In this document: positions 38,470-46,888 of the stretch, piece after piece
Numbering within the stretch: position 1 is the stretch's first letter
How the letters are laid out: each line of letters starts with the position of its first letter
DNA from: Streptomyces sp. HUAS CB01
GTDB lineage: Bacteria; Actinomycetota; Actinomycetes; Streptomycetales; Streptomycetaceae
Direction: 5' to 3'
DNA: 64,000 bases
NCBI RefSeq assembly: GCF_030406905.1
Contig: NZ_CP129137.1
Span: 1,987,001-2,051,000, forward strand
The notes under the pieces: generated by a model
What the model was told of the DNA's origin: nothing
The model's input: the letters and a program-made list of their open reading frames with translations, nothing else
The model's database searches: none
Position numbers and translations under genes: made by a program

Positions 38470-38559
38470 GCGGTGCCCCGCGGGTGAGCGGCCGTCCCGC
38501 GAGTGGGGCGCGTGCCCCGCAGGTGGGGCGCGTACTCCGCAGGCGAGCGGGCGGACGAA

Positions 38560-38603
38560 CGCCGGAGGGCGGTGACCCGGGAAGGGGTCACCGCCCTCCG
38601 GCG
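38560..38603. terminator. Bidirectional terminator between the secreted-protein gene and erpA
   Basis: An 18-bp perfect stem (38560-38577 with 38586-38603) closes an 8-base loop between two convergent genes, 10 bp from the erpA stop. It can end both transcripts. Confidence 0.9.
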
Positions 38604-38613
38604 TACGGGCGGC

Positions 38614-38970
38614 TCAGCTGAAGGAGTCGCCGCAGGCGCAGGAGCCCGTCGCGTTCGGGTTGTCGATCGTGAAGCCCTGCTTCTCGATCGTGTCGACGAA
38701 GTCGATGGAGGCGCCACCGAGGTACGGCGCGCTCATGCGGTCGGTCACGACCCTGACTCCGTCGAACTCCTTGACGACGTCGCCGTCGAGCGAGCGCTCG
38801 TCGAAGAAGAGCTGGTAGCGCAGGCCGGAGCAGCCACCGGGCTGAACCGCGACGCGCAGCGCCAGGTCGTCCCGGCCCTCCTGCTCCAGAAGGGCCTTCA
38901 CCTTGGCTGCGGCGGCGTCGGACAGGAGGATGCCGTCGCTCACGGTGGTGGTCTCGTCCGATACGGACAT
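38614..38970 (-). CDS. erpA: Iron-sulfur cluster insertion protein ErpA/HesB type
   Basis: 118 residues, with GGGAGA 8 bp before the ATG at 38970. The A-type scaffold motif is complete: the first Cys in VQPGGCSGLRYQLFFDE and the C-terminal pair in GSCACGDSFS. Such proteins deliver [4Fe-4S] or [2Fe-2S] clusters to target enzymes. It is divergent from nadA, whose product needs a [4Fe-4S] cluster. Homologues occur at the end of the same block in mycobacteria (Rv2204c). Confidence 0.93.
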   Translation of the reverse strand: MSVSDETTTVSDGILLSDAAAAKVKALLEQEGRDDLALRVAVQPGGCSGLRYQLFFDERSLDGDVVKEFDGVRVVTDRMSAPYLGGASIDFVDTIEKQGFTIDNPNATGSCACGDSFS

Positions 38971-39001
38971 CTGCTTCTCTCCCGGGTTGTACGGAGACTG
39001 C

Positions 39002-39017
39002 TTGCCGACGTTGGCAA
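39002..39017. promoter_or_regulatory. Inverted repeat upstream of erpA
   Basis: TTGCC and GGCAA enclose a 6-base centre (GACGTT) 32 bp upstream of the erpA start. The arms and spacing are typical of a small repressor dimer site. The factor is unknown. Confidence 0.35.
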
Positions 39018-39127
39018 CCGGCGGGGCCCCGGATTCATTCCGGACCGGCCCCGGTCTTTCCCTTTCATGCTCGCACATGCCCTCCCTTCGGGTCATCGAC
39101 CAGTGGACGGCTCGGCACCGGGAATTG

Positions 39128-39197
39128 CGTCACATCGACGCTATGGACATCGTCAAAGTGACGTGAAGCGGTTATGATAGATAGCGTCAAATAGACG
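39128..39197 (+). promoter_or_regulatory. Three 13-bp palindromic boxes (CGTCANANNGACG) over the nadA promoter
   Basis: Boxes are CGTCACATCGACG (39128-39140), CGTCAAAGTGACG (39151-39163) and CGTCAAATAGACG (39185-39197). They share CGTCA-N-A-NN-GACG; the middle one is a full palindrome of CGTCA and TGACG with a 3-base centre. A TATGAT -10 hexamer at 39173-39178 lies between boxes 2 and 3, so box 2 would cover the -35 region and box 3 the transcription start. The surroundings are AT-rich against the genome. The nadA start follows about 80 bp downstream. A repressor of NAD synthesis is the obvious guess; I cannot name it. Confidence 0.6.
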
Positions 39198-39277
39198 AAA
39201 AGGTTCTCCGGTGCACCCCGGGGATCCACCGGTGGCGGCTCCGTCGCCCCGACCGAAGAGTAGAAAGGGTGCGTGAC

Positions 39278-40489
39278 GTGACCACCGCCCAGCCCTCCCT
39301 CACCGCGCCCGGCGTGGCAGGGGGCTCCCAGGATGTCCAGCCGACGCCGCTCGCCCTGCTGCTGCTCGGCCGCGAGGCCGACCCCAGGAGCGAGCGGGGC
39401 GTCGAGTGCCCCGGCGACCTTCCCTCCCCCTCCGACCCGGACCTGGTGGAACGCGCCCGTGCGGCGAAGGAGAAGCTCGGCGACAAGGTCTTCGTGCTCG
39501 GCCACCACTACCAGCGCGACGAGGTCATCCAGTTCGCGGACGTCACCGGCGACTCCTTCAAGCTCGCGCGGGACGCGGCGGCCAGGCCGGAGGCCGAGTA
39601 CATCGTGTTCTGCGGTGTGCACTTCATGGCCGAGTCGGCGGACATCCTGACCGGTGACGACCAGAAGGTCGTCCTCCCCGATCTCGCCGCCGGCTGCTCC
39701 ATGGCCGACATGGCCACGGCCGAGCAGGTCGCGGAGTGCTGGGACGTCCTCACCGAGGCCGGCGTCGCGGAGCGGACCGTGCCCGTCTCGTACATGAACT
39801 CCTCCGCGGACATCAAGGCGTTCACCGGCAAGCACGGCGGCACGATCTGTACGTCCTCGAACGCGAAGCGCGCGCTGGACTGGGCCTTCGAGCAGGGCGA
39901 GAAGGTCCTTTTCCTGCCCGACCAGCACCTCGGCCGTAACACCGCCGTCCGGGACATGGGGATGTCCCTGGACGACTGCGTCGTCTACAACCCGCACCGG
40001 CCGAACGGCGGGCTCACCGCCGAGCAGCTCCGCGGCGCGAAGATGATCCTGTGGCGCGGCCACTGCTCCGTGCACGGCCGCTTCTCGCTGGACTCGGTGA
40101 ACGACGTCCGCGAGCGCATCCCGGGCGTGAACGTCCTGGTCCACCCCGAGTGCAAGCACGAGGTCGTCGCGGCGGCGGACTACGTGGGCTCCACGGAGTA
40201 CATCATCAAGGCGCTGGAGGCCGCTCCGGCGGGCTCCAAGTGGGCGATCGGCACGGAGCTGAACCTGGTTCGCCGCCTGGCGAACCGTTTCGCTCCCGAG
40301 GGCAAGGAGATCGTCTTCCTCGACAAGACGGTCTGCTTCTGCTCGACGATGAACCGGATCGACCTGCCGCACCTGGTCTGGGCGCTGGAGTCCCTCGCGG
40401 AGGGGAACCTGGTCAACCGGATCCAGGTCGACAGCGAGACCGAGAGCTTCGCCAAGCTCGCCCTGGAGCGCATGCTGGCGCTCCCCTGA
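39278..40489 (+). CDS. nadA: Quinolinate synthase A
   Basis: 403 residues from the GTG at 39278, chosen because AGAAAGG lies 9 bp upstream. The GTG at 39269 would leave no room for it. Substrate and cluster motifs are VFVLGHHYQRDEVIQFADVT, FCGVHFMAESADIL (cluster Cys), VHPECKHEV (cluster Cys) and DKTVCFCSTMNRIDLPHL (cluster Cys). The three Cys of a [4Fe-4S] centre are present. NadA condenses iminoaspartate with dihydroxyacetone phosphate to make quinolinate for NAD. It stands alone here with no nadB or nadC, and three repeated palindromes cover its promoter. Confidence 0.96.
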   Translation: MTTAQPSLTAPGVAGGSQDVQPTPLALLLLGREADPRSERGVECPGDLPSPSDPDLVERARAAKEKLGDKVFVLGHHYQRDEVIQFADVTGDSFKLARDAAARPEAEYIVFCGVHFMAESADILTGDDQKVVLPDLAAGCSMADMATAEQVAECWDVLTEAGVAERTVPVSYMNSSADIKAFTGKHGGTICTSSNAKRALDWAFEQGEKVLFLPDQHLGRNTAVRDMGMSLDDCVVYNPHRPNGGLTAEQLRGAKMILWRGHCSVHGRFSLDSVNDVRERIPGVNVLVHPECKHEVVAAADYVGSTEYIIKALEAAPAGSKWAIGTELNLVRRLANRFAPEGKEIVFLDKTVCFCSTMNRIDLPHLVWALESLAEGNLVNRIQVDSETESFAKLALERMLALP

Positions 40490-41088
40490 CGGTGACGGAC
40501 GCGCCCGCCGCGTCCGCAGCCCCGCGTCGCCCCGGCACACGGCTCACCCCGTGTGCCGGGGCGACGGCGTTTCCCGCGGGGTGGGGCAGGGCGCGTGGAT
40601 CGCGCTTCCGGGGCCGGGGCGCGGGCCGGGCGCGCCCCACCACCAGGCCGGGCACCCCCCGGACCTCACGAGATCCGGGAACGCCCGCGCACACGGGCGT
40701 CCCCGGGACGGAGCGCCCGCGCACACGCGAGCGTGACACCCGGCGCCCGGAACGAACGCGACCGGGCGCCCCGCCGCCAGGCCGGGCACCCCCTGGACCT
40801 CACGAGATCCGGGAACGCCCGCGCACACACGGGCGTCGCTGCGTCCGGGACGGAGCGCGGGCCGGGCGCGCCCGGCCCGGGCCGTTGTCCCGCGCGCGAG
40901 CCGCGCAGCGGTCCCGGCCCTCGCGTCGGCCGCCAGGGGCGGGCAGGGGTTCGCGGCGCCGGACAGGCACGCCGCGCCGCGGGAGAGCCGCGCCGGCACG
41001 GGCGCGAACGCCACCGCCCCCGGTGCCCCGGGTCGGAACCCGGGGCACCAGGGGCGGCAGGGGTGCGGGGACGGCCGCCGCGTGTCGG
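40490..41088. repeat. Gene-free region with two direct repeats of about 58-60 bp
   Basis: No gene is seen. A block starting CCAGGCCGGGCACCCCC and containing CTCACGAGATCCGGGAACG and CCCGCGCACACGGGCGTC occurs at 40643-40700 and again at 40777-40836, 134 bp apart, with a few changes. A shorter piece (GAGCGCCCGCGCACACG, 40711) follows the first copy. The rest is GC-rich sequence with short inverted repeats. Confidence 0.7.
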
Positions 41089-44000
41089 CTACGCGTTGGC
41101 CGGCTCCGGGGACTCCTCCTGCGCCCGCTCCGGCACATCGCCGGACTTCCGCGCCCGCTTCGCCTCGCGCTTCGCGCGCCGGCGCTCCTTGCGGAGCTCG
41201 ACCATCGCGTAGAGCGTCGGCACCAGCAGCAGCGTCAGCAGGGTGGAGGTCACCAGGCCGCCGATGACGACCACGGCCAGCGGCTGGGCGATGAAACCGC
41301 CCTCGCCCGTGACGCCCAGCGCCATCGGCAGCAGCGCGAAGATCGTCGCCAGGGCCGTCATCAGGATCGGGCGGAGCCGGTGCCGGCCGCCCTCGACGAC
41401 CGCCTCGACCACGCCCAGGCCCTGCGCCCGGTACTGGTTGATGAGGTCGATGAGCACGATCGCGTTCGTGACCACGATGCCGATCAGCATCAGCATGCCG
41501 ATCATGGCCGGAACACCCATCGGGGTGCCGGTCGCGATCAGCAGACCGAGCGCGCCCGTCGCCGCGAACGGGATGGACACCAGCAGGATCAGCGGCTGGA
41601 CCAGCGACTTGAACGTGGCGACCAGCAGCATGAACACGATCGCGATCGCCGCGAGCATCGCCAGGGCCAGCGAGGCGAAGGCCTCGTCCTGGTCCTCGGA
41701 GACACCGCCGATCGACGCGGTCGCGCCCTCCGGCAGGTCCAGCGCGTCGATCTTCGACTGGAGCGCCGTGCTCACGGCACCGGTGTTGTCGCCGGTCGGC
41801 TTCGCCGTGATCGTCGCGGCGCGGGCGCCGTCGATACGGGTCATGGAGACCGGGCCGGGCACGAGCTTCACCTCGGCGATGTCCCCGAGCTTCACCGGCC
41901 CCAGGGGGAGCTTCTTCAGCTCGGCCATCGTCGTCGCCGGCTCGGCGGAGGTGATGACGACGTCCCGCTCGGTGTCGCCCAGGATCGCCTTGGCCGCCGG
42001 GGTGCCGCGGACGGCCTGGGCGACCGCGCCGCCCAGCGTGGCGTCGTTGAAGCCCGCCTGGGCGGCCTTGGCATCGGCCTTGACGGAGATCCGCGGCACG
42101 GACTGGGCCAGGTCGCTCTGGACATCGGTGACGTCGTCGAGCTTCGCGACCTCGTCCCGCACCTGCTCGGAGGCGGCGCGCAGGGTCTGCGGGTCGGCGG
42201 CCTTCACCACGACGCTGAGGTCCTGGTTGCCGAAGCCGTCGCCCGCCGCGATGGTCGTGTCGCCGATGCCGTCGAGCTTGCCGAGCTCCTCGTCGATGCG
42301 GTCGCGGGTCCTCTCGTAGGAGGCCGCGTCCTTCAGGGTGAGCTGGTACGAGGCCTGGTTGGCGCCCGTACCGCCGCCGAAGGCCGCCATGAAGCCGGAG
42401 GAACCGACGGTGACCTGGTAGTCCTCGATCTCGTCGATACCGCCGAGGACCTTCTCGATCTTCTTCGCGGAGGCGTCGGCCGCCTCCAGGCTGGTGCCCG
42501 GCTTCAGCTCCTGCTTGATCGACATGACCTCCTGCTCGCCCTGGTCGAAGAAGTTCGTCTTCAGGAGCGGCGCCATGCCGAAGGTGCCGACGAGCACGAC
42601 GAGCGCGATGGCCACGCTGGTGAGACGGCGGCGGGTGGCGAACCGCAGCACCGGCACGTACATCCGCTGCAGCGGGCTGCGGGCCTCCTTCTCCTCGGCC
42701 TTGCGGCGCGCCTCGTCCGGATCGGCGTCCCGGACGTCCTTCGGGGCGCGGAGGAACCAGTACGAGAGCACCGGTACGACGGTGAGCGAGACCAGCAGGG
42801 ACGCCAGGAGCGCGGCGGTGACCGTCAGGCTGAACGAGCCGAAGAGCTCCCCGACCATGCCGCCGACCAGACCGATCGGCAGGAACACGGCGACCGTGGT
42901 GAGGGTCGAGGAGGTGACCGCGCCCGCGACCTCGCGGACGGCGGTGAGGATCGCGGCCTGGCGCTCCTCGCCGTAGCCGAGGTGGCGCTTGATGTTCTCC
43001 AGGACCACGATCGAGTCGTCCACGACGCGGCCGATCGCGATGGTCAGCGCGCCGAGGGTGAGCATGTTGAGCGACAGGTCGCGGGTCCACAGCACGATCA
43101 GCGCGAGGACGACGGACAGCGGGATGGAGACCGCGGTGACGAGCGTCGAGCGGATCGAGGCCAGGAAGACCAGGATGATGACCACGGCGAACAGCAGGCC
43201 GAGCGCGCCCTCGGTCGTCAGGCCGGAGATCGACTTGGAGACGGCCGGGCCCTGGTCGGAGACGACGGACAGCTCTGCTCCGGCGCCCAGGTCCTTGCGG
43301 AGCCCGGGCAGCTTCTCCTTGACCGCGTCGGAGATGGCGACGGCGCTGCCGTCCTTGTCCATCGTGGCCATCACGGCGAGGCTGGGCCGGCCGTTGGTGC
43401 GGGTGAGGGAGACGCGCTGCGACTCCTCCTGCTCCACGGTGGCGATGTCGCCGAGACGGACCGGCTTGGCGGGCTTGCCCGACTTCCCGCCCGGGGCGGC
43501 CTGCGGCGCGATCCGCAGGTCCTCGATCTGCTTCAGCGAGGTGAAGCCGCCGCCGACCTGGACGGTGCGGCTGCTGCCGGCCTCGGAGAACGAGCCGGCG
43601 GGGATCGTGGCGCCGCCCGCCTTGAGCGCCTCCGCCAGCGCCATCGTGTTCAGTCCGGCCGCGGCCAGCTTCCGGTCGTTCGGCGTGACGGAGACCTGGA
43701 GGTCCTGGACGCCGTCGATGCTGACCTGGCCGACTCCCTCGATGTCCTCGAGCGCCGGGACGACGGTCCGCTCCAGCCGGCCGGCGAGGGCCTGCTGGTC
43801 CTCGTCCGAGCTGACGGCGAGGACCACGGTCGGGATGTCGTCGGTCGAGCCGGCCACGACCTGCGGGTCGACCTCGTCGGGCAGCTGGACCCGGGCGCGG
43901 TTCACGGCCTGCTGGACGTCGGCGACGAGCTGCTTGGTGCCCTCGTCCCCGTAGTCGAACGAGGCCATGATGACGGCGTTGCCCTCGCTGGCCGTGGACG

Positions 44001-44244
44001 TGATGCCCTTGATGCCGTCGACGGCCTTGAGGGTGCTCTCGAGCGGCTCGACGACCTGCTTCTCGACCACATCGGGCGACGCGCCCTGGTAGGGGGCCAG
44101 CACGGACACCATCGGCAGTTCGATGGAGGGCAGCAGCTGCTGCTTGAGCTGGGGGATGGCGATCGCTCCGAAGACGATCGCCACGATCGACATCAGCCCT
44201 ATCAGGGCCCGTTGCGCGAGGCTGAATCTGGACAGCCAGGACAT
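41089..44244 (-). CDS. RND superfamily exporter, HAE1/AcrB-like, in a Gram-positive
   Basis: 1051 residues with the duplicated RND plan: an N-terminal helix, a large extracellular loop, six helices, then the same again. The proton-relay Asp pair is in IGRVVDDSIVVLENIKRHLG (helix 4). The second half has GVPAMIGMLMLIGIVVTNAI. The N-terminus FSLAQRALIGLMSIVAIVFG is typical of HAE1 proteins. No gene for a membrane-fusion or outer-membrane partner is present, as expected in a single-membrane organism. Homologues export amphipathic compounds such as surfactants. It is 171 bp downstream of a two-component system on the same strand, which may control it. Confidence 0.93.
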   Translation of the reverse strand: MSWLSRFSLAQRALIGLMSIVAIVFGAIAIPQLKQQLLPSIELPMVSVLAPYQGASPDVVEKQVVEPLESTLKAVDGIKGITSTASEGNAVIMASFDYGDEGTKQLVADVQQAVNRARVQLPDEVDPQVVAGSTDDIPTVVLAVSSDEDQQALAGRLERTVVPALEDIEGVGQVSIDGVQDLQVSVTPNDRKLAAAGLNTMALAEALKAGGATIPAGSFSEAGSSRTVQVGGGFTSLKQIEDLRIAPQAAPGGKSGKPAKPVRLGDIATVEQEESQRVSLTRTNGRPSLAVMATMDKDGSAVAISDAVKEKLPGLRKDLGAGAELSVVSDQGPAVSKSISGLTTEGALGLLFAVVIILVFLASIRSTLVTAVSIPLSVVLALIVLWTRDLSLNMLTLGALTIAIGRVVDDSIVVLENIKRHLGYGEERQAAILTAVREVAGAVTSSTLTTVAVFLPIGLVGGMVGELFGSFSLTVTAALLASLLVSLTVVPVLSYWFLRAPKDVRDADPDEARRKAEEKEARSPLQRMYVPVLRFATRRRLTSVAIALVVLVGTFGMAPLLKTNFFDQGEQEVMSIKQELKPGTSLEAADASAKKIEKVLGGIDEIEDYQVTVGSSGFMAAFGGGTGANQASYQLTLKDAASYERTRDRIDEELGKLDGIGDTTIAAGDGFGNQDLSVVVKAADPQTLRAASEQVRDEVAKLDDVTDVQSDLAQSVPRISVKADAKAAQAGFNDATLGGAVAQAVRGTPAAKAILGDTERDVVITSAEPATTMAELKKLPLGPVKLGDIAEVKLVPGPVSMTRIDGARAATITAKPTGDNTGAVSTALQSKIDALDLPEGATASIGGVSEDQDEAFASLALAMLAAIAIVFMLLVATFKSLVQPLILLVSIPFAATGALGLLIATGTPMGVPAMIGMLMLIGIVVTNAIVLIDLINQYRAQGLGVVEAVVEGGRHRLRPILMTALATIFALLPMALGVTGEGGFIAQPLAVVVIGGLVTSTLLTLLLVPTLYAMVELRKERRRAKREAKRARKSGDVPERAQEESPEPANA

Positions 44245-44384
44245 GGGGTCTCTCTTCTGTGGCGTGTGGCCGGCGGCATGGCTTCGCTGACGCGGGAGTG
44301 GGGCGGGGTCAGGTGCCCGTCTATACGATCAGCCATCCGCGAGGGCGATCCGTCGGTCCCAGGTCCAGATCCTTACGCGCCGCA

Positions 44385-44400
44385 TACTCCGCATGGAGTA
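44385..44400. promoter_or_regulatory. Inverted repeat upstream of the RND gene
   Basis: TACTCC and GGAGTA flank a 4-base centre (GCAT), 15 bp beyond the response-regulator stop and about 140 bp before the RND start. It is a good-looking dimer site, possibly for the adjacent LuxR-type regulator, or a small terminator stem. Confidence 0.4.
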
Positions 44401-44415
44401 CTGACGGGTGGAGAC

Positions 44416-45102
44416 TCAGTCCACCCGTGGGCGTACCAGGCCCGATTCGTACGCAATGACCACCAATTGCGCCCGGTCGCGGGCGCCGATCTTCGCCATC
44501 GCCCGGTTCACATGCGTCTTGACGGTGAGCGGGCTGACCTCCAGCCGGTCCGCGATCTCGTCGTTGGAGTGGCCGCCTGCGACGAGGACGAGGACCTCGC
44601 GCTCCCGGACCGTCAGCGCGGCCAGCCGTTCCGAGTACACCCCGGAGTCCTGGCCGCCCTCCGGACTGCCGCCCTGGGCGAGGAACTTGGCGATGAGGCC
44701 CTTCGTGGCAGCGGGCGAGAGCAGCGCGTCACCGGCGGCGGCGATCCGGATGGCGTTCAGCAGCTCCTCGGGCTCCGCGCCCTTGCCGAGGAAGCCGGAG
44801 GCCCCGGCCCGCAGCGACTGGACGACGTACTCGTCCACCTCGAACGTCGTCAGCATCACCACCCGCACCTCGGCGAGTCCGGGGTCGGCGCTGATCATGC
44901 GGGTGGCGGCGAGTCCGTCCGTACCGGGCATGCGGATGTCCATGAGGACGACGTCGGCGCCTGCGGAGCGGGCGAGCTCCACGGCCTCTGCCCCGTCCGC
45001 GGCCTCCCCCACGACCTCCATGTCGGGCTCGGAGTCCACCAGCACCTTGAACGCGCTGCGCAGCAGAGCCTGGTCGTCGGCGAGCAGCACCCTGATGGTC
45101 AT
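44416..45102 (-). CDS. LuxR/NarL-family response regulator
   Basis: 228 residues. The receiver has LLADDQALLR, the phosphoacceptor in VLMDIRMPGTDG, VVMLTTFEVDE with the Thr, and FLGKGAEP with the Lys. The output domain is a LuxR helix-turn-helix with LTVREREVLVLVAGGHSNDE and ADRLEVSPLTVKTHVNRAMA. All switch residues are present, so it should be activated by the histidine kinase encoded upstream, with which it overlaps by 4 bp. Likely targets are the downstream RND gene and itself, by position only. Confidence 0.93.
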   Translation of the reverse strand: MTIRVLLADDQALLRSAFKVLVDSEPDMEVVGEAADGAEAVELARSAGADVVLMDIRMPGTDGLAATRMISADPGLAEVRVVMLTTFEVDEYVVQSLRAGASGFLGKGAEPEELLNAIRIAAAGDALLSPAATKGLIAKFLAQGGSPEGGQDSGVYSERLAALTVREREVLVLVAGGHSNDEIADRLEVSPLTVKTHVNRAMAKIGARDRAQLVVIAYESGLVRPRVD

Positions 45103-46370
45103 ACGTCCTCGTCCCCCTCCGCGCGGGCCTGGACGGGCAGTATCGCCTGGACCCGGAAGCCGCCTCCGTAGCGGGGGCCGGCGGTCAGGGTGCCGCCGAG
45201 GGCCGTGACGCGCTCGCGCATGCCGATCAGACCGTGCCCGCCGCTGTCGCCCCCGCCCGCCGGGTCGCCGTCCGAGCCGCCCTCCCGCACGGTGCCGGCG
45301 GGGCAGCCGTCGTCGAGGACGGTGACCTCCACGGTCCGGCCCACCCGTACGACGCTGACCTCGGCCCTGGCCGCCGCCCCGGCGTGCTTGCGCACATTGG
45401 TGAGCGCCTCCTGGACGATCCGGTACGCGGCGAGGTCGACGGCGGCGGGGAGGTCGGTGTCCTCGTCGGTGCGGGCCAGCTCGACCGGCAGTCCGGCCCG
45501 CCGGAAGCCGTCGAGCAGCGGGTCGAGGACGGCCAGTCCGGGCGCGGGTTCCGTGGGTGCCTCCGGGTCGCCGGACTGCCTGAGCAGACCGACGGTGGCC
45601 CGCAGCTCGTTCAGCGCCGAGCGGCTGGCCTCCCGCACATGGGACAGGGCCTCCTTGGCCTGGTCGGGGCGCTTGTCCATGACGTGCGCCGCCACTCCGG
45701 CCTGCACGTTCACCAGGGCGATGTGATGGGCGACGACGTCGTGGAGGTCGCGGGCGATCCGCAGCCGCTCCTCGGCGACGCGACGGCGTGCCTCCTCGTC
45801 GCGGGTGCGCTCGGCCCGTTCGGCCCGTTCCCGTATGGCGTCGACGAACGCGCGCCGGCTGCGCACGGCGTCGCCCGCCGCGGCCGCCATGCCGGTCCAG
45901 GCGAAGATGCCGAGGTTCTCCTGGCTGTACCACGGCGCGGAGCCGAACAGCATGGCCGATCCGGTCAGCACGGTCATCGTCGGCAGGCCGACGCGCCAGG
46001 TCGTCGGGCGGTCGGTGCGCGACGCGACCGTGTAGAGCGCGATCACCGCGGACATCGCGACGGGCGCGGGCGGGTCGCCGGCGACGAGTTCGGCGACGGA
46101 CACGGCACCGGTGACCGCGAGCACGGCCATGGGGCGGCTGCGCCGGAACACCAGGGCCCCGGCCGCCACCACCATCAGCAGCAGGCTGCGGAGCTCGGGG
46201 GTACGGGTGCCGAAGGTCGGCCCGTGCGGCCCGTGGGGGTCGGCGAACGACGCGACGACCATGCAGACGAGCACCGCGGCGGCGAGGCCTGCGTCGAACG
46301 CCGTCGGGTGCGCGTGCAGCCAGGAGCGCGTCGGCGCGAGCCGGCCGAATCCGGTGAGAGGTGCGGTCAC
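45099..46370 (-). CDS. Sensor histidine kinase, HisKA_3 type
   Basis: 423 residues from the GTG at 46370. Four to five membrane helices occupy about 30-165 with only short loops. The phosphoacceptor helix is RIARDLHDVVAHHIALVNVQ (His in DLHD). The ATPase domain has YRIVQEALTNVRKHA, VLDDG and GGHGLIGMRERVTALGG. Small loops suggest sensing in or at the membrane. The GTG is chosen because TACCGT lies 8 bp before it, indicating a leaderless message; the TTG at 46379 overlaps that box and would not be transcribed. It overlaps the response regulator gene by 4 bp. Confidence 0.92.
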   Translation of the reverse strand: MTAPLTGFGRLAPTRSWLHAHPTAFDAGLAAAVLVCMVVASFADPHGPHGPTFGTRTPELRSLLLMVVAAGALVFRRSRPMAVLAVTGAVSVAELVAGDPPAPVAMSAVIALYTVASRTDRPTTWRVGLPTMTVLTGSAMLFGSAPWYSQENLGIFAWTGMAAAAGDAVRSRRAFVDAIRERAERAERTRDEEARRRVAEERLRIARDLHDVVAHHIALVNVQAGVAAHVMDKRPDQAKEALSHVREASRSALNELRATVGLLRQSGDPEAPTEPAPGLAVLDPLLDGFRRAGLPVELARTDEDTDLPAAVDLAAYRIVQEALTNVRKHAGAAARAEVSVVRVGRTVEVTVLDDGCPAGTVREGGSDGDPAGGGDSGGHGLIGMRERVTALGGTLTAGPRYGGGFRVQAILPVQARAEGDEDV

Positions 46371-46378
46371 GTCAGGCA

Positions 46379-46384
46379 ACGGTA
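46379..46384 (-). promoter_or_regulatory. -10 element (TACCGT) of leaderless sensor-kinase mRNA
   Basis: TACCGT on the minus strand is followed by 8 bases and then the GTG at 46370. This decides the start. Confidence 0.45.
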
Positions 46385-46530
46385 CGGGGTGGGACGGGGG
46401 GCCGGGGCGGGGTGGCGGCGGAGGGGCCGCGGGGCAGCGGAGGGGACGGCCGGGGCATGGGCGGCCCGACGACGCGGGGCACCTGGGACCGGACGGGCCG
46501 CGGCGGGGGCTGCGGCTGCGGCACCGATGA

Positions 46531-46570
46531 CGCGGCCCGCGCCGGACGGGTCGTCCGGACGCGGGCCGCG
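46531..46570 (-). terminator. Terminator after pspAA
   Basis: CGCGGCCCGCG and CGCGGGCCGCG, with an inner CCGGAC/GTCCGG pair, form a long GC-rich hairpin about 28 bp past the PspAA stop. It also separates the gene from the sensor kinase. Confidence 0.8.
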
Positions 46571-46597
46571 GTCGCAGGGCGTGAGCCGGGCCGGGGG

Positions 46598-46876
46598 TCA
46601 GCCCGGGATGAGGCCGTTGTCGCTGAGCATGGCGCGGACCTCGTCGAGCGTCGCGTCCGGGGAGGGCAGGATCAGCTCGGAGGGCTCCAGCGCGTCGTCC
46701 GCGAGCGGCGCCCCGCAGCGGCGCACCTCGTCGAGCAGGGCGCAGAGGGTGCGGCGGAAGCCGTTCTGGTCACCCGCCTCCATCTCGGCGAGCAGCTCGT
46801 CGTCGAGCTTGTTCAGCTCGGCGAAGTGGCTGTCCGCCACGGTCCACTGGCCCTCCCCCATGATCCGCACGATCAT
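46598..46876 (-). CDS. pspAA: PspA-associated protein PspAA
   Basis: 92 residues: MIVRIMGEGQWTVADSHFAE, LNKLDDELLAEMEAGD and RRTLCALLDEVRRCGAPL match the PspAA family that follows pspA in actinobacteria and archaea. A helical N-terminal half precedes a short acidic C-terminus. It lies 12 bp downstream of pspA on the same strand. Its job is thought to be a partner or regulator of PspA at the membrane; the mechanism is not settled. Confidence 0.85.
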   Translation of the reverse strand: MIVRIMGEGQWTVADSHFAELNKLDDELLAEMEAGDQNGFRRTLCALLDEVRRCGAPLADDALEPSELILPSPDATLDEVRAMLSDNGLIPG

Positions 46877-46888
46877 GACGCGCCGTCC

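Noticed and set aside
40051..45171. 1706-residue reading on the plus strand
   Set aside because: It is antisense to nadA end, the RND pump and the response regulator, has no family match and an Arg/Gly/Asp-rich composition.
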